64,000 nucleotides of DNA. It comes from Bradyrhizobium sp. AUGA SZCCT0158 (GTDB taxonomy: Bacteria; Pseudomonadota; Alphaproteobacteria; Rhizobiales; Xanthobacteraceae). The DNA lies in NCBI RefSeq assembly GCF_018130065.1, contig NZ_JAFCME010000016.1:1-64000 (forward strand), in the 5' to 3' direction. The notes beneath the pieces are model-generated. The model made no database searches. It saw nothing but the letters and a program-made list of their open reading frames with translations, and was not told the origin of the DNA. Both the position numbers and the translations under genes were made by a program. Shown in pieces: positions 17,570 through 26,445 of this stretch. Position 1 is the stretch's first letter. Every line of letters starts with the position of its first letter.

Positions 17570-18832
17570 ATGGATGCGCTGAACCCCCTATCAGGGCTCA
17601 AGCCGGAAGCTGATCCCGCGCCGGACCTCGATCGGCGGGCACGCCGCAATCTGCTGCTGCTGGCTTGTTGCCAGGCGGTCGGCCAGTCCTGCAACACCAT
17701 GATGTTTGCGGCGACGGGGCTGTCCGTCATCACCTTCTATCACCATCCCGAGTTCGCCAACCTGCCGGTCACGATGCAGCACCTCGGCGTGATGATCTGG
17801 GTATTCCCGGCCGCGCTGCTGATGCAGCGGGTCGGCCGCAGCATCGGCTTTCGCGTCGGCTCGCTGTTCGGCATGGCCGGCGCCATCATCATGTGTACCG
17901 GACTATACACCGCCAACTTCATGGTGATGTGCGCCGGCGGTCTCATCCTCGGCTACGCCGTCGCCTGTCTGCAGATGTACCGGTTTGCCGCGGCGGAATT
18001 GGTGCCGATCCATTACCGCGCCAAGGCGATTTCGTGGGTTACGGCCGGCGGCGTCGCCGCTGCGGTGATCGGCCCCAGCCTCGTGCGCGTGACGCACGAT
18101 CTGGTGATGCCGCTGTATCTTGCGACCTACGCCGCCATTCTGGGCCTGCATGTGATCGTCTTTGCGGTGATGTCCTTCATCACCTTCCCCTCGGTCGCGG
18201 CTTCGACGGCTGCCGAGGGGGCTGCCGTCTCTTCAGCGCCGCCGCGTCCGCTCTGGGTGATTGCCAGCCAGCCGCGCTTCATCGCCTCAGTCATCGCCGG
18301 CATGCTGGCGTTCGGCACGATGTCCTTCATCATGAGCGCTTCGCCGCTGGCCATCGTCGGCTGCGGGTTTCCGCACGCGGAAGCCCACTGGGTCATCTTC
18401 ATGCATGTGCTTGGCATGTTCGTGCCGTCGTTCTTCACCGGCAATCTGATCAACCGGTTCGGCGCCACGACGGTCATGGCCTGGGGTGTCGCGCTGATGC
18501 TGGCCGGCGTTGCTGCCGCGCTCGCCGGGCTGAGCGAATGGAATTTCCGGATCGCGCTCACCGTCAACGGCGTCGGCTGGAATTTCCTGTTCGTCGCCGC
18601 CACCACTGTCGTGACGACATGCTACCGCCCGAGCGAGCGTGGCAAGACCCAGGCGCTCAACGATCTCCTGGTTTTCAGCACGACCGCGACGTCGAGCTTC
18701 ATGGCGGGGTTTCTGCAGGATCGCTGGGGCTGGCATCCGCTCAACTGGTTTTCGGTGCTGCTGATGCTGGCCGCCGCCGCCGCCGTCCTATGGCTTCGCT
18801 ACCAGCGCCCGACATTGAGCCCGGCACGCTAG
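17570..18832 (+). CDS. MFS transporter
   Basis: Permease of about 420 aa with twelve hydrophobic segments and a polar 20-residue N terminus. The motif A position (FPAALLMQRVGRSIGFRVG) is a divergent version, and the central loop is short and alanine-rich. The frame is open upstream to 17459, but the first 37 residues are charged and out of character, so I take ATG 17570. It is divergent from the MBL-fold gene. The substrate cannot be told; the family resembles CynX/YcaD-like permeases at best. Confidence 0.8.
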   Translation: MDALNPLSGLKPEADPAPDLDRRARRNLLLLACCQAVGQSCNTMMFAATGLSVITFYHHPEFANLPVTMQHLGVMIWVFPAALLMQRVGRSIGFRVGSLFGMAGAIIMCTGLYTANFMVMCAGGLILGYAVACLQMYRFAAAELVPIHYRAKAISWVTAGGVAAAVIGPSLVRVTHDLVMPLYLATYAAILGLHVIVFAVMSFITFPSVAASTAAEGAAVSSAPPRPLWVIASQPRFIASVIAGMLAFGTMSFIMSASPLAIVGCGFPHAEAHWVIFMHVLGMFVPSFFTGNLINRFGATTVMAWGVALMLAGVAAALAGLSEWNFRIALTVNGVGWNFLFVAATTVVTTCYRPSERGKTQALNDLLVFSTTATSSFMAGFLQDRWGWHPLNWFSVLLMLAAAAAVLWLRYQRPTLSPAR

Positions 18833-18989
18833 GAATGCCCGCGTCGCATTGTATTTGATTTGCAGACGCACAATCAGCATGATCTGAACTCACGCGATAC
18901 CGCCCGCTTTGCTGCAGTGCGATTTCGCGAACGCGTGCATGACCGCAAACATGCGGCATGACAAGAAAAACCATGGGAAGGACGCCGTC

Positions 18990-19982
18990 GTGATCAACCG
19001 GCTTTTTAGCAGCGCGCTTATCGGCCTTGGCCTCTTGCTTGCTGCGCTTGTGACGCAGGCCCAAGCGCAATCGTCTCCCAAGACCATAACGCTTGTCGTG
19101 CCCTATGCGGCGGGTGGCGGCACGGACACCGTGGCGCGTCTCATCGGCGAGCGGATGTCGGGCACGCTCGGCCAGACCGTCATCATCGAGAACGTGGTCG
19201 GAGGCGGCAGCACGCTGGCCAATGACCGTGTTGCCCGATCGGCACCTGACGGCTCCACCATCCTGATCAATCACGTCGCGCTGCTGGCGGCGCCCAGCCT
19301 GTTCATCAATCTGCGCTACGACACGGCAACCGCCTTCGAGCCGGTCGGCCTCGTCAACAACGCACCGATGGTGCTGATCGGCCGCAAGTCGATTCCCGGC
19401 GCGGGACCGAAGGATTATGTGGCCTGGATCAAGGCGCAGGGCGACAAGGCGAACTTCGCGCATGGTGGTATCGGCACCAACAGTCATTTGTGCGCCGTGA
19501 TGATGGGCAATGTGCTCGGCTTCAAACCGACCGTCGTGGCGTATCGCGGATCGGCGCCGGCGATCGGCGATCTGCTCGCCGGGCAGATCGATCTGCTGTG
19601 GGACCAGGTGACCAATGCGTTGCCGCAGATTCAGGCCGGAACGCTGCACGGCATCGCCATTACGTCGCCAAAACGGCTTGAACAGTTGAAGGACGTGCCG
19701 ACCACCGCCGAGCTCGGCATGCCCGAGGTCAGCTACACGATGTGGCATGGCCTCTACGTGGCCAAGGGCACGCCCAGGGAAACCGTCGGCGCGCTGAATT
19801 CGGCGCTCCGCAAGGCGCTGGCTGACCCGGTGCTGCTGGAGAAGCTGACGCAACTCGGCACCCTGCCATTTCCTGAGAACGAGTTGACGCCCGAGGCGCA
19901 TGCGCGCCTGTTCGCCGCCGATCTGCCACGCGTGGCAAAGCTCGTTGAAAGCTCGGGCGTCAAGGCGAGCGAGGCGAAGTAG
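18990..19982 (+). CDS. Bug/TctC-type periplasmic binding protein
   Basis: Extracytoplasmic solute receptor of the tripartite tricarboxylate (TctC/Bug) family, 330 aa. Signal peptide FSSALIGLGLLLAALVTQAQAQ, then the family hallmark TITLVVPYAAGGGTDTVARL and later YRGSAPAIGDLLAGQIDL. GTG 18990 is preferred since GGGAAGGA lies eight bases upstream; an ATG at 18951 would add charged residues before the signal. No tctA/tctB partners are nearby, as is common for orphan Bug proteins. Ligand unknown, usually an organic acid. Confidence 0.88.
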   Translation: MINRLFSSALIGLGLLLAALVTQAQAQSSPKTITLVVPYAAGGGTDTVARLIGERMSGTLGQTVIIENVVGGGSTLANDRVARSAPDGSTILINHVALLAAPSLFINLRYDTATAFEPVGLVNNAPMVLIGRKSIPGAGPKDYVAWIKAQGDKANFAHGGIGTNSHLCAVMMGNVLGFKPTVVAYRGSAPAIGDLLAGQIDLLWDQVTNALPQIQAGTLHGIAITSPKRLEQLKDVPTTAELGMPEVSYTMWHGLYVAKGTPRETVGALNSALRKALADPVLLEKLTQLGTLPFPENELTPEAHARLFAADLPRVAKLVESSGVKASEAK

Positions 19983-20147
19983 GGCGCTGCCGCCTTGCAG
20001 TTCAGTTTCCGGATTGACACGCGGGAGTTGAAAGAACAAAGTAAGAACTTGCGGGTTGGGCTCGGGCCGCACTTCGCGCGCCTGTCGCGGTGGCGTGACG
20101 CTGAAGATTCGCGTGGCGCTTGCGGTTTGATTTCAACGCCTCTTAAG

Positions 20148-20159
20148 ATGAGCGCTCAT
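20148..20159. promoter_or_regulatory. Perfect 12-bp palindrome before the protease gene
   Basis: ATGAGCGCTCAT is its own reverse complement and sits 15 bases before the protease start. It could be an operator or a chance palindrome. Confidence 0.25.
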
Positions 20160-20173
20160 TTGAGTAGGTCGAA

Positions 20174-21442
20174 ATGAAGTTTGCAATCGGAGCGATCGTT
20201 GCAGCGTTTTGCCTGATTGCGACGCTTTCAACCTCGGATGCCCGCGGCCCTTACGGCACGATCAACGTCGGCAACTGGAAGGGCGGGGCCTATACCAACG
20301 ACCAGAGCGGCGCGTTCACGCACTGCGCCGCGGGTGCCACCTATGGGAGCGGCATCCACTTTGTCGTCACGATAGACGACAAGGCGGCATGGGGTCTGGG
20401 ATTCGCCCACGAGAACTGGACGCTTACCACCGGACAGGCATTTCCGATTGTCCTGACGTTTGATGGTCAGACGCCATTCAACGTTCACGGCATCCCGATC
20501 GGCGACAAACTGGTCCGTGTGCCGATGCCGCCCAACTCGGCGCTCATCACGCAATTCCGCAAGGCCAAGACGATGACCGCCTTCACGCAAGGGCAGCTTT
20601 TCCAGTTCAAGCTCGATCAGACCGCGCAATTGTTGCCCGCGCTGGCCAATTGCGTTGCCAGCATCAAGAAGAATGGGCTCGCGGGCGCCGGCGAGTTCGC
20701 GGTCGCTCCGAAGCAGGTGGCGGCGGCCGGGCCGGCGCAACCGAATTCCGCACAGCCAAAGGCCACCAGATCGGTCAACAAAACCGGTACGGGCTTCGTC
20801 GTCAGCAGTAGCGGACACGTGGTCACCAATCAACACGTGGTTGATGGCTGCAGTGGCGACATCCTCGGAAACTTGACCGGCGAGGCCCCGGTCAAGCTGC
20901 GGCTCGTTTCAAGCGATGAAACCAACGATCTCGCCTTGCTGCAGGCGCCGAGCGCCTTCAAGGAAGTGGCGACGATTCGGGGCAAGGCGATCCATTCGGG
21001 CGATAGCGTCGTCGCAATCGGCTATCCGTTCCACGGCCTGTTGTCCTCCGATTTCACGGTCACCACCGGGATTGTAAGTTCCCTGAGCGGCCTCATGAAC
21101 GATACCCGCTTCCTGCAAATCAGTGCTGCGGTTCAGCCCGGCAACAGCGGCGGGCCGCTGCTGGACACCAGCGGCACGATCGCCGGAATGGTGGCAGCAA
21201 AACTCAATGCGTTGAAAGTTGCCAGGGCGACCGGCAACATCCCCGAGAATATCAATTTCGCGATCAAGACCGGCGCATTGCGGGACTTCCTGGACAACAG
21301 CGTCGTGCCCTACCAGACCGCCGTCGAGGCAAAGGCCGAGCTGAAGACGTCCGACATTGCGCGCAACGCAAGGGCGTTCACGCTGCTGATTTCCTGCACG
21401 GCGACCGAACAGAGCGCGAGTGCGAAAAAATCGAGCGAGTGA
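20174..21442 (+). CDS. Secreted trypsin-like protease with N-terminal extra domain
   Basis: A 422-residue exported protein. The signal peptide covers residues 1-23. Residues about 25-165 form a domain I do not recognise (two cysteines, beta-rich look, INVGNWKGGAYTND). A linker rich in Ala/Pro/Gln follows, then a trypsin-like (S1C/HtrA-like) domain from about 200, with catalytic His221 (TNQHVVDG), Asp252 (NDLALL) and Ser325 (QPGNSGGPLL). No PDZ domain follows, unlike DegP. Role unknown; protein quality control or processing in the periplasm is an inference. Confidence 0.8.
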   Translation: MKFAIGAIVAAFCLIATLSTSDARGPYGTINVGNWKGGAYTNDQSGAFTHCAAGATYGSGIHFVVTIDDKAAWGLGFAHENWTLTTGQAFPIVLTFDGQTPFNVHGIPIGDKLVRVPMPPNSALITQFRKAKTMTAFTQGQLFQFKLDQTAQLLPALANCVASIKKNGLAGAGEFAVAPKQVAAAGPAQPNSAQPKATRSVNKTGTGFVVSSSGHVVTNQHVVDGCSGDILGNLTGEAPVKLRLVSSDETNDLALLQAPSAFKEVATIRGKAIHSGDSVVAIGYPFHGLLSSDFTVTTGIVSSLSGLMNDTRFLQISAAVQPGNSGGPLLDTSGTIAGMVAAKLNALKVARATGNIPENINFAIKTGALRDFLDNSVVPYQTAVEAKAELKTSDIARNARAFTLLISCTATEQSASAKKSSE

Positions 21443-21465
21443 TCCGCTCTCGCCAAAACGCCTTC

Positions 21466-21942
21466 TCAAAAATCCAGCGGCGCGTTGTCGACGACTTCCT
21501 TCATGACGAAGAAGGTTCGCGTCTGGCGCACGCCGGGCAGCGCGATCAGCTGCTCGCCATGGATGCGGTTGAAATCTTCCATGTCGCCGACGCGGATCTT
21601 GAGGAAATAATCGAAATCGCCGGCCACTAGATGGCAGTCGAGGACGAACTTCAGTTTCGCGATCGCGCGCTCGAACGAGGCAAAACTTTCGGGCGTGGAG
21701 CGGTCGAGCACGACGCCGACCATGACCAGCGCGCCCTTGCCGACCTTGCGCGGCGCCACCATGGCGCGGACCGTGCTGACAAACCCGTCGTCGAGCAGGC
21801 GCTGGGTGCGGCGGTGACAGGTCGCCGGGCTGACCCCGACCGCTTCGGCCAGCTCGGCATTGCTGAGCCGGCCGTTATTCTGCAGCAAACGCAACATCTT
21901 GAGGTCGACGCGGTCCAGTCGGGTCACGGAAGAATCTCTCAT
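21466..21942 (-). CDS. acdR: Lrp/AsnC regulator of ACC deaminase
   Basis: Leucine-responsive-type regulator, 158 aa: N-terminal helix-turn-helix (LDRVDLKMLRLLQNNGRLSN then AELAEAVGVSPATCHRR) and C-terminal RAM/AsnC ligand domain (DFDYFLKIRVGDMEDF). It is divergent from acdS, the arrangement in which AcdR activates acdS in many Proteobacteria. I take ATG 21942, where homology to the family begins, instead of an upstream ATG at 22062 that would overlap the shared promoter region. Confidence 0.88.
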   Translation of the reverse strand: MRDSSVTRLDRVDLKMLRLLQNNGRLSNAELAEAVGVSPATCHRRTQRLLDDGFVSTVRAMVAPRKVGKGALVMVGVVLDRSTPESFASFERAIAKLKFVLDCHLVAGDFDYFLKIRVGDMEDFNRIHGEQLIALPGVRQTRTFFVMKEVVDNAPLDF

Positions 21943-22087
21943 AAGGTGGTCAGCAGATGAACGAAAACTACCACCAATGATCAATCCAGCAACCAATCCA
22001 TCAAAATCCGATGGTAACTTAGAGAGCACCTTTCCGTCGTCTGATGATCGGCGTTCCCGCAAGATCAGACATCAACGGGGATGACGC
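21943..22087. promoter_or_regulatory. acdR/acdS divergent regulatory region
   Basis: A 145-base, comparatively AT-rich gap between divergent genes. Two inverted repeats are visible: GGTGGT-N19-ACCACC (21945-21975), next to the acdR start, and CCATC-N7-GATGG (21998-22014), nearer acdS. Either could be an AcdR (Lrp) site; this is inference only. Confidence 0.4.
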
Positions 22088-23101
22088 ATGCTGGAAAAAT
22101 TCGAACGCTATCCGCTGACATTCGGGCCGACCCATATCGAGAAGCTGGAGCGGCTGACGCAGCATCTCGGCGGCAAGGTCGAACTCTACGCCAAGCGCGA
22201 GGACTGCAATTCGGGCCTCGCCTTCGGTGGCAACAAGCTGCGCAAGCTCGAATATATCGTGCCCGACGCGATCGCTTCCAACGCCGATACGCTGGTTTCG
22301 ATCGGCGGCGTGCAATCCAATCACACCCGCATGGTCGCCGCGGTCGCGGCCAAGATCGGCATGAAATGCCGTCTGGTGCAGGAAAGCTGGGTGCCGCATG
22401 AAGACGCCGTCTACGACCGCGTCGGCAACATCCTGCTCAGCCGCGTGATGGGCGCCGACGTCCAGCTGGTGGATGAAGGTTTTGACATCGGCATTCGGCA
22501 AAGCTGGGAAGAAGCGATCGCGGACGTGAAAGCCAAGGGCGGCAAGCCGTATGCGATCCCGGCCGGCGCGTCCGTGCACAAATATGGCGGGCTCGGCTAT
22601 GTCGGCTTCGCCGAAGAGGTCCGCGCCCAGGAAAAGGAACTCGGCTTCGCCTTTGATTACATCGTGGTCTGCACCGTCACCGGCTCCACCCATGCCGGCA
22701 TGCTGGTCGGGTTTGCCAAGGACGGCCGCGCGCGGAAGGTGATCGGCATCGATGCCTCGTTCACCGCTGCGCAGACCAAGGCCCAGGTGCTTGATATCGC
22801 CCGCAACACCGCTGCCTTGGTCGAGTTGGGCAAGGAGGTCGTCGCAGACGACGTCGTCCTGATCGAAGACTATGCCTACCCGGCCTATGGCGTTCCTTCG
22901 GAAGAGACCAAGGAAGCAATCCGGCTTTGCGCGCGGCTCGAAGGCATGATCACCGACCCGGTTTACGAGGGAAAATCCATGCAAGGCATGATCGACCTTG
23001 TGAACAAGGGCTATTTCCCCAAGGGATCGAAGGTGCTGTACGCCCATCTCGGCGGCGCGCCCGCGATCAACGGGTATGCCTACACGTTCCGCAATGGCTA
23101 G
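22088..23101 (+). CDS. acdS: 1-aminocyclopropane-1-carboxylate deaminase
   Basis: PLP enzyme of the tryptophan-synthase-beta fold, 337 aa, which cleaves ACC, the plant ethylene precursor, to 2-oxobutyrate and ammonia. Lys50 (FGGNKLRK) is the PLP lysine, with SIGGVQSNHTR holding the nucleophilic serine region. Tyr293-Glu294 (PVYEGKS) and Leu321 (AHLGGAPA) match the Tyr/Glu/Leu set that separates real ACC deaminase from D-cysteine desulfhydrase. Its presence suggests a plant-associated lifestyle. Convergent with recQ, with 15 bases between the genes. Confidence 0.95.
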   Translation: MLEKFERYPLTFGPTHIEKLERLTQHLGGKVELYAKREDCNSGLAFGGNKLRKLEYIVPDAIASNADTLVSIGGVQSNHTRMVAAVAAKIGMKCRLVQESWVPHEDAVYDRVGNILLSRVMGADVQLVDEGFDIGIRQSWEEAIADVKAKGGKPYAIPAGASVHKYGGLGYVGFAEEVRAQEKELGFAFDYIVVCTVTGSTHAGMLVGFAKDGRARKVIGIDASFTAAQTKAQVLDIARNTAALVELGKEVVADDVVLIEDYAYPAYGVPSEETKEAIRLCARLEGMITDPVYEGKSMQGMIDLVNKGYFPKGSKVLYAHLGGAPAINGYAYTFRNG

Positions 23102-23116
23102 CGCGGCGGTGAGTGC

Positions 23117-24979
23117 TTAGCGCTCCGCGTCCTTCACCAGCGCGATCAGCTCGTCGCCATAGTGCTCGAGCTTCTTGTCGCCGATGCCGGGGATGTTGCG
23201 CAGTTGGTTGAGCGTCGCGGGGCGGGAGGCGGCGATGCCGTCGATGGTCGAATCGTGCAGCACGACATAGGCCGGCACGCCGCGCTTGCGCGCGATCTCG
23301 GAGCGCCAGGCCCGCAGCGACGCCTGTAGGCCGGCATCGGCGGGCGCACCTTCTCCGGTAAACCGTGGCGCCAGATCGCCGCGCCTTGATTTGGCTCGGC
23401 TGGCGCGAACGCGGGTGCCGGCGGGCGCCTCGCGCAGCATCACCGCGGTCTCGCCCTTCAAGACGCCGCGCGCGCTCTCGGTCAGCTTCAGCGCGCCAAA
23501 GGCCTCGCTGTCGGCGTGCAGATGACCCATGGCGACGACTTGCCGGATCGCGGCGCGCCATTGCTTCTCGTTGAGTTCGGCGCCGATGCCGAACACGGAT
23601 ATCTTGTCGTGGCCGAATTGCGTGACGCGCTCGGTCATGCGGCCCACCAGCACATCGATCAGGTGCATGGCGCCGAAGCGCTGCCCGGTGCGATAGGCGC
23701 AGGACAATATTTTCTGCGCGATCACCTTTCCGTCGAGAAGTTGTGGCGGTGAAAGACAATTGTCGCAGTTGCCGCAATTGCCGGCGCTGACCGCTTCGCC
23801 GAAATAGCCGAGCAGGCGGCTGCGCCGGCAGCCCGCGGTCTCCGCGAGGCCGACCAGCGCATCGAGCTTGCCGACCGACACGCGCTTGAACGCGTCCGAG
23901 CCGGTGGATTCGTCGATCATGCGGCGCTGTTGCACGATATCGGACAGGCCATAGGCCATCCAGGCGCTGGAGGGCTTGCCGTCGCGGCCCGCACGCCCGG
24001 TCTCCTGGTAATAGGCCTCGATGCTCTTCGGCAGATCGAGATGCGCCACGAAGCGCACGTCGGGCTTGTCGATGCCCATGCCGAACGCGATGGTGGCGAC
24101 GATCACGACACCGTCCTCGTTGATGAAGCGATCCTGGTTGCGGGAACGCAGACCGGCGTCGAGGCCGGCGTGATACGGCAGCGCCGGCACGCCGGCCTTG
24201 TTCAATGCCGCGGCGGTGTCCTCGACCTTGGCGCGCGACAGGCAATAGACAATGCCGGCGTCGCCGGCATGCCGTTCGCTGATGAAGGCCTTCAGCTGGG
24301 CGGGCGCGTTCTGCTTGTCGACGATCTCATAGCGGATATTGGGCCGGTCGAAACTGGCGACAAAGCGCGGCGCATCGGTAAGCTTGATCCGCTCGGCGAT
24401 CTCCTGGCGCGTGAGGTCATCGGCGGTGGCGGTCAGCGCGATCCGCGGCACATCGGGGAACCGCTCGGCGATGACGGAAAGACCAATATATTCGGGGCGG
24501 AAGTCGTGCCCCCATTGCGACACGCAATGCGCCTCGTCGATCGCAAACAGCGCGATCCTGGCGCGTGCAAGCAGGCCGAGGCAGCGCGGCGTCAGCAGCC
24601 GCTCGGGCGCGACGTAAAGCACGTCGAGGTCGCCGGCCAGCAGCCGCTGTTCGACGGCGTTGGCTTCCTCATACGACAGCGTCGAATTCAGCACCGCTGC
24701 CTTGACGCCGGCTTCGAGCAGGCCGGCGACCTGGTCGCGCATCAATGCGATCAGCGGCGACACCACAATGCCGCAGCCTTCGCGCAACAATGACGGCAGC
24801 TGATAGCACAGCGACTTGCCGCCGCCGGTCGGCATCAGCACCAGGCAATTGCCCCCATCAGTGACGTGACGGACGATCTTTTCCTGCTCGCCCCGAAAGG
24901 CCGGCAGGCCGAACACGGAGTTCAGCACGGACAGCGCGTCAGGGGCTTTGTCCGGCTTGCGGTTAAGGGCTGCTTCCAT
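23117..24979 (-). CDS. recQ: ATP-dependent DNA helicase RecQ
   Basis: 3'-5' DNA helicase for recombinational repair, 620 aa. Seen in order: the RecQ motif 0 region FGLPAFRGEQEKIV, Walker A MPTGGGKSLCYQ, DEAH box AIDEAHCVSQWGHDFRP, motif VI QETGRAGRDG, the zinc-binding RQC cysteines (CRRSR..., CGNCDNC) and a C-terminal HRDC domain (GVPAYVVLHDSTI to about residue 615). Complete length for the family. It follows the MoxR-VWA genes on the same strand after an 81-base gap and is probably an independent unit. Confidence 0.95.
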   Translation of the reverse strand: MEAALNRKPDKAPDALSVLNSVFGLPAFRGEQEKIVRHVTDGGNCLVLMPTGGGKSLCYQLPSLLREGCGIVVSPLIALMRDQVAGLLEAGVKAAVLNSTLSYEEANAVEQRLLAGDLDVLYVAPERLLTPRCLGLLARARIALFAIDEAHCVSQWGHDFRPEYIGLSVIAERFPDVPRIALTATADDLTRQEIAERIKLTDAPRFVASFDRPNIRYEIVDKQNAPAQLKAFISERHAGDAGIVYCLSRAKVEDTAAALNKAGVPALPYHAGLDAGLRSRNQDRFINEDGVVIVATIAFGMGIDKPDVRFVAHLDLPKSIEAYYQETGRAGRDGKPSSAWMAYGLSDIVQQRRMIDESTGSDAFKRVSVGKLDALVGLAETAGCRRSRLLGYFGEAVSAGNCGNCDNCLSPPQLLDGKVIAQKILSCAYRTGQRFGAMHLIDVLVGRMTERVTQFGHDKISVFGIGAELNEKQWRAAIRQVVAMGHLHADSEAFGALKLTESARGVLKGETAVMLREAPAGTRVRASRAKSRRGDLAPRFTGEGAPADAGLQASLRAWRSEIARKRGVPAYVVLHDSTIDGIAASRPATLNQLRNIPGIGDKKLEHYGDELIALVKDAER

Positions 24980-25060
24980 ATCGGCTTCAAAACGGGGTCA
25001 ACAGGCGGGAATCGGGTGCGCGAGATCAACAATACAGGATTCCGGCGGCTTAGGGTGGAA

Positions 25061-26440
25061 CTACTGATAGCTCGCCACGATATCCGACACTGCGCGTTCC
25101 AGCTGCTGCGCGGTCGCGCATTGCCGCACGACGGTGCAGAAGGTCGAATAGCGCGGCATTTCCGAATCGCCCCAGCCCCAGGCCATCCGTCCCTCGGGAT
25201 TGAGCCACACCAGCCGCTTCGAGCGCTCGCCGATGCGGCGCAGGATATCCGCGCGAGGATCGAGATTGTTGCTGCGGGCGTCGCCGAGGATGATCACCGT
25301 GGTCTGCGGCGTGATTGCGTTCATCCATTCATGCTCGAAATCGGCAAAGGAGTTGCCGTAATCCGACGAGCCGAAGCCGGCCTTGGACATGATCTCGGCC
25401 ATCGCCTCTTCCGGCGATTTGGATTCCAGGATGTCGCTGACCTCGATCAGGTGCCCCGAGAAGGCGAACGAGCGGACATCCGAGACCACTTCATGCAGGC
25501 TGTGGATCAGCAGCAGGAAGAAATCGGATACCCGCGCCACCGAACCCGACACGTCGCAGAGTGCGATGATTTTTGGCTTGTCGCGGTGGCGTCGCTTCCA
25601 TGCGGTGAGGAACGGCACGCCGCCCCAGGCGGCGTTGCGCCGGATGGTTCGGCGCACGTCAAGATGGCCGCGGCGTTGGCGCTTGCGCGGCTTGCTGTAA
25701 CGCTCGCGCAGGCGACGCGCGATCTGGCGGATCAGAAGCCGCATCTGCTCGACCTGACGCGGCTCGATCCGGGACAGCGGCGCGTTGCGCAAAATCTCGT
25801 TGCGCAGGTTCTCGGCTTCCTCGCGGCCGTACAGCATCAAGGCCTGCGAGACGGTTTCGCGCACGGTGTCGCGCAAGCCGTCGAGTGCTGCCTGCAGCCG
25901 TTCTGCGAGCGCGGGATTGTTCGCCGTCAGCGCGTCGAGATCGTCGCGCAAGCGCTGGATGCCCATCTGGTCGAGGATGCGGCCCGAGAAGATGCCGCGC
26001 TGCGTGAAGTAGCGGATGTCGGACAGCGACGCCGCATTCGAAGCGTTAGCGATCGCGGCGGCCATCGCATTGCGGTCCTGCGACAGCAGCATCTGCGCGA
26101 GTTGGCCGAGATCCTGGGCCTGGTCGTCGCCGCCATCGGCGTCGCCTGGCGTATCAGATGCCGCACCCGACTCCGGCGTGTCCGACCTGTCCGTCTCGCT
26201 GTCTTCGGGTGGTGGCTGCGACGGTTCGGGCTGATCGAAGAACAGATCAAAACAGTCGCCGAGCGCCTTCTTCTCGTCCTGGGTTTTCGCGAGCGTCAGC
26301 AGGAACGTGTCGCGCAGCACGGTGCGGTCGCTGAAGCCGACCTTGGAGACCGCGCGCATCGCATCGATGCTTTCGGCCGGCGAGAGCCTGACGCCTGCGC
26401 CCCGCGCCGCACGAAAGAAGCGATGCAGGTTCTCTCTCAT
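25061..26440 (-). CDS. VWA-domain protein, CoxE-like
   Basis: Soluble protein of 459 aa with a C-terminal von Willebrand A domain of the CoxE type: IIALCDVSGSVARVS supplies the DxSxS metal site and TTVIILGDARSNN a later strand. The N-terminal part is helical, with a charged, low-complexity section (PEPSQPPPEDSETD, about residues 85-125). Start ATG 26440 is chosen over upstream frame sequence because it lies 5 bases after the MoxR stop. Such VWA proteins work with the adjacent MoxR ATPase as a chaperone-like pair, e.g. inserting metals or remodelling a target enzyme; the target here is unknown. Confidence 0.85.
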   Translation of the reverse strand: MRENLHRFFRAARGAGVRLSPAESIDAMRAVSKVGFSDRTVLRDTFLLTLAKTQDEKKALGDCFDLFFDQPEPSQPPPEDSETDRSDTPESGAASDTPGDADGGDDQAQDLGQLAQMLLSQDRNAMAAAIANASNAASLSDIRYFTQRGIFSGRILDQMGIQRLRDDLDALTANNPALAERLQAALDGLRDTVRETVSQALMLYGREEAENLRNEILRNAPLSRIEPRQVEQMRLLIRQIARRLRERYSKPRKRQRRGHLDVRRTIRRNAAWGGVPFLTAWKRRHRDKPKIIALCDVSGSVARVSDFFLLLIHSLHEVVSDVRSFAFSGHLIEVSDILESKSPEEAMAEIMSKAGFGSSDYGNSFADFEHEWMNAITPQTTVIILGDARSNNLDPRADILRRIGERSKRLVWLNPEGRMAWGWGDSEMPRYSTFCTVVRQCATAQQLERAVSDIVASYQ

Positions 26441-26445
26441 CCGTT

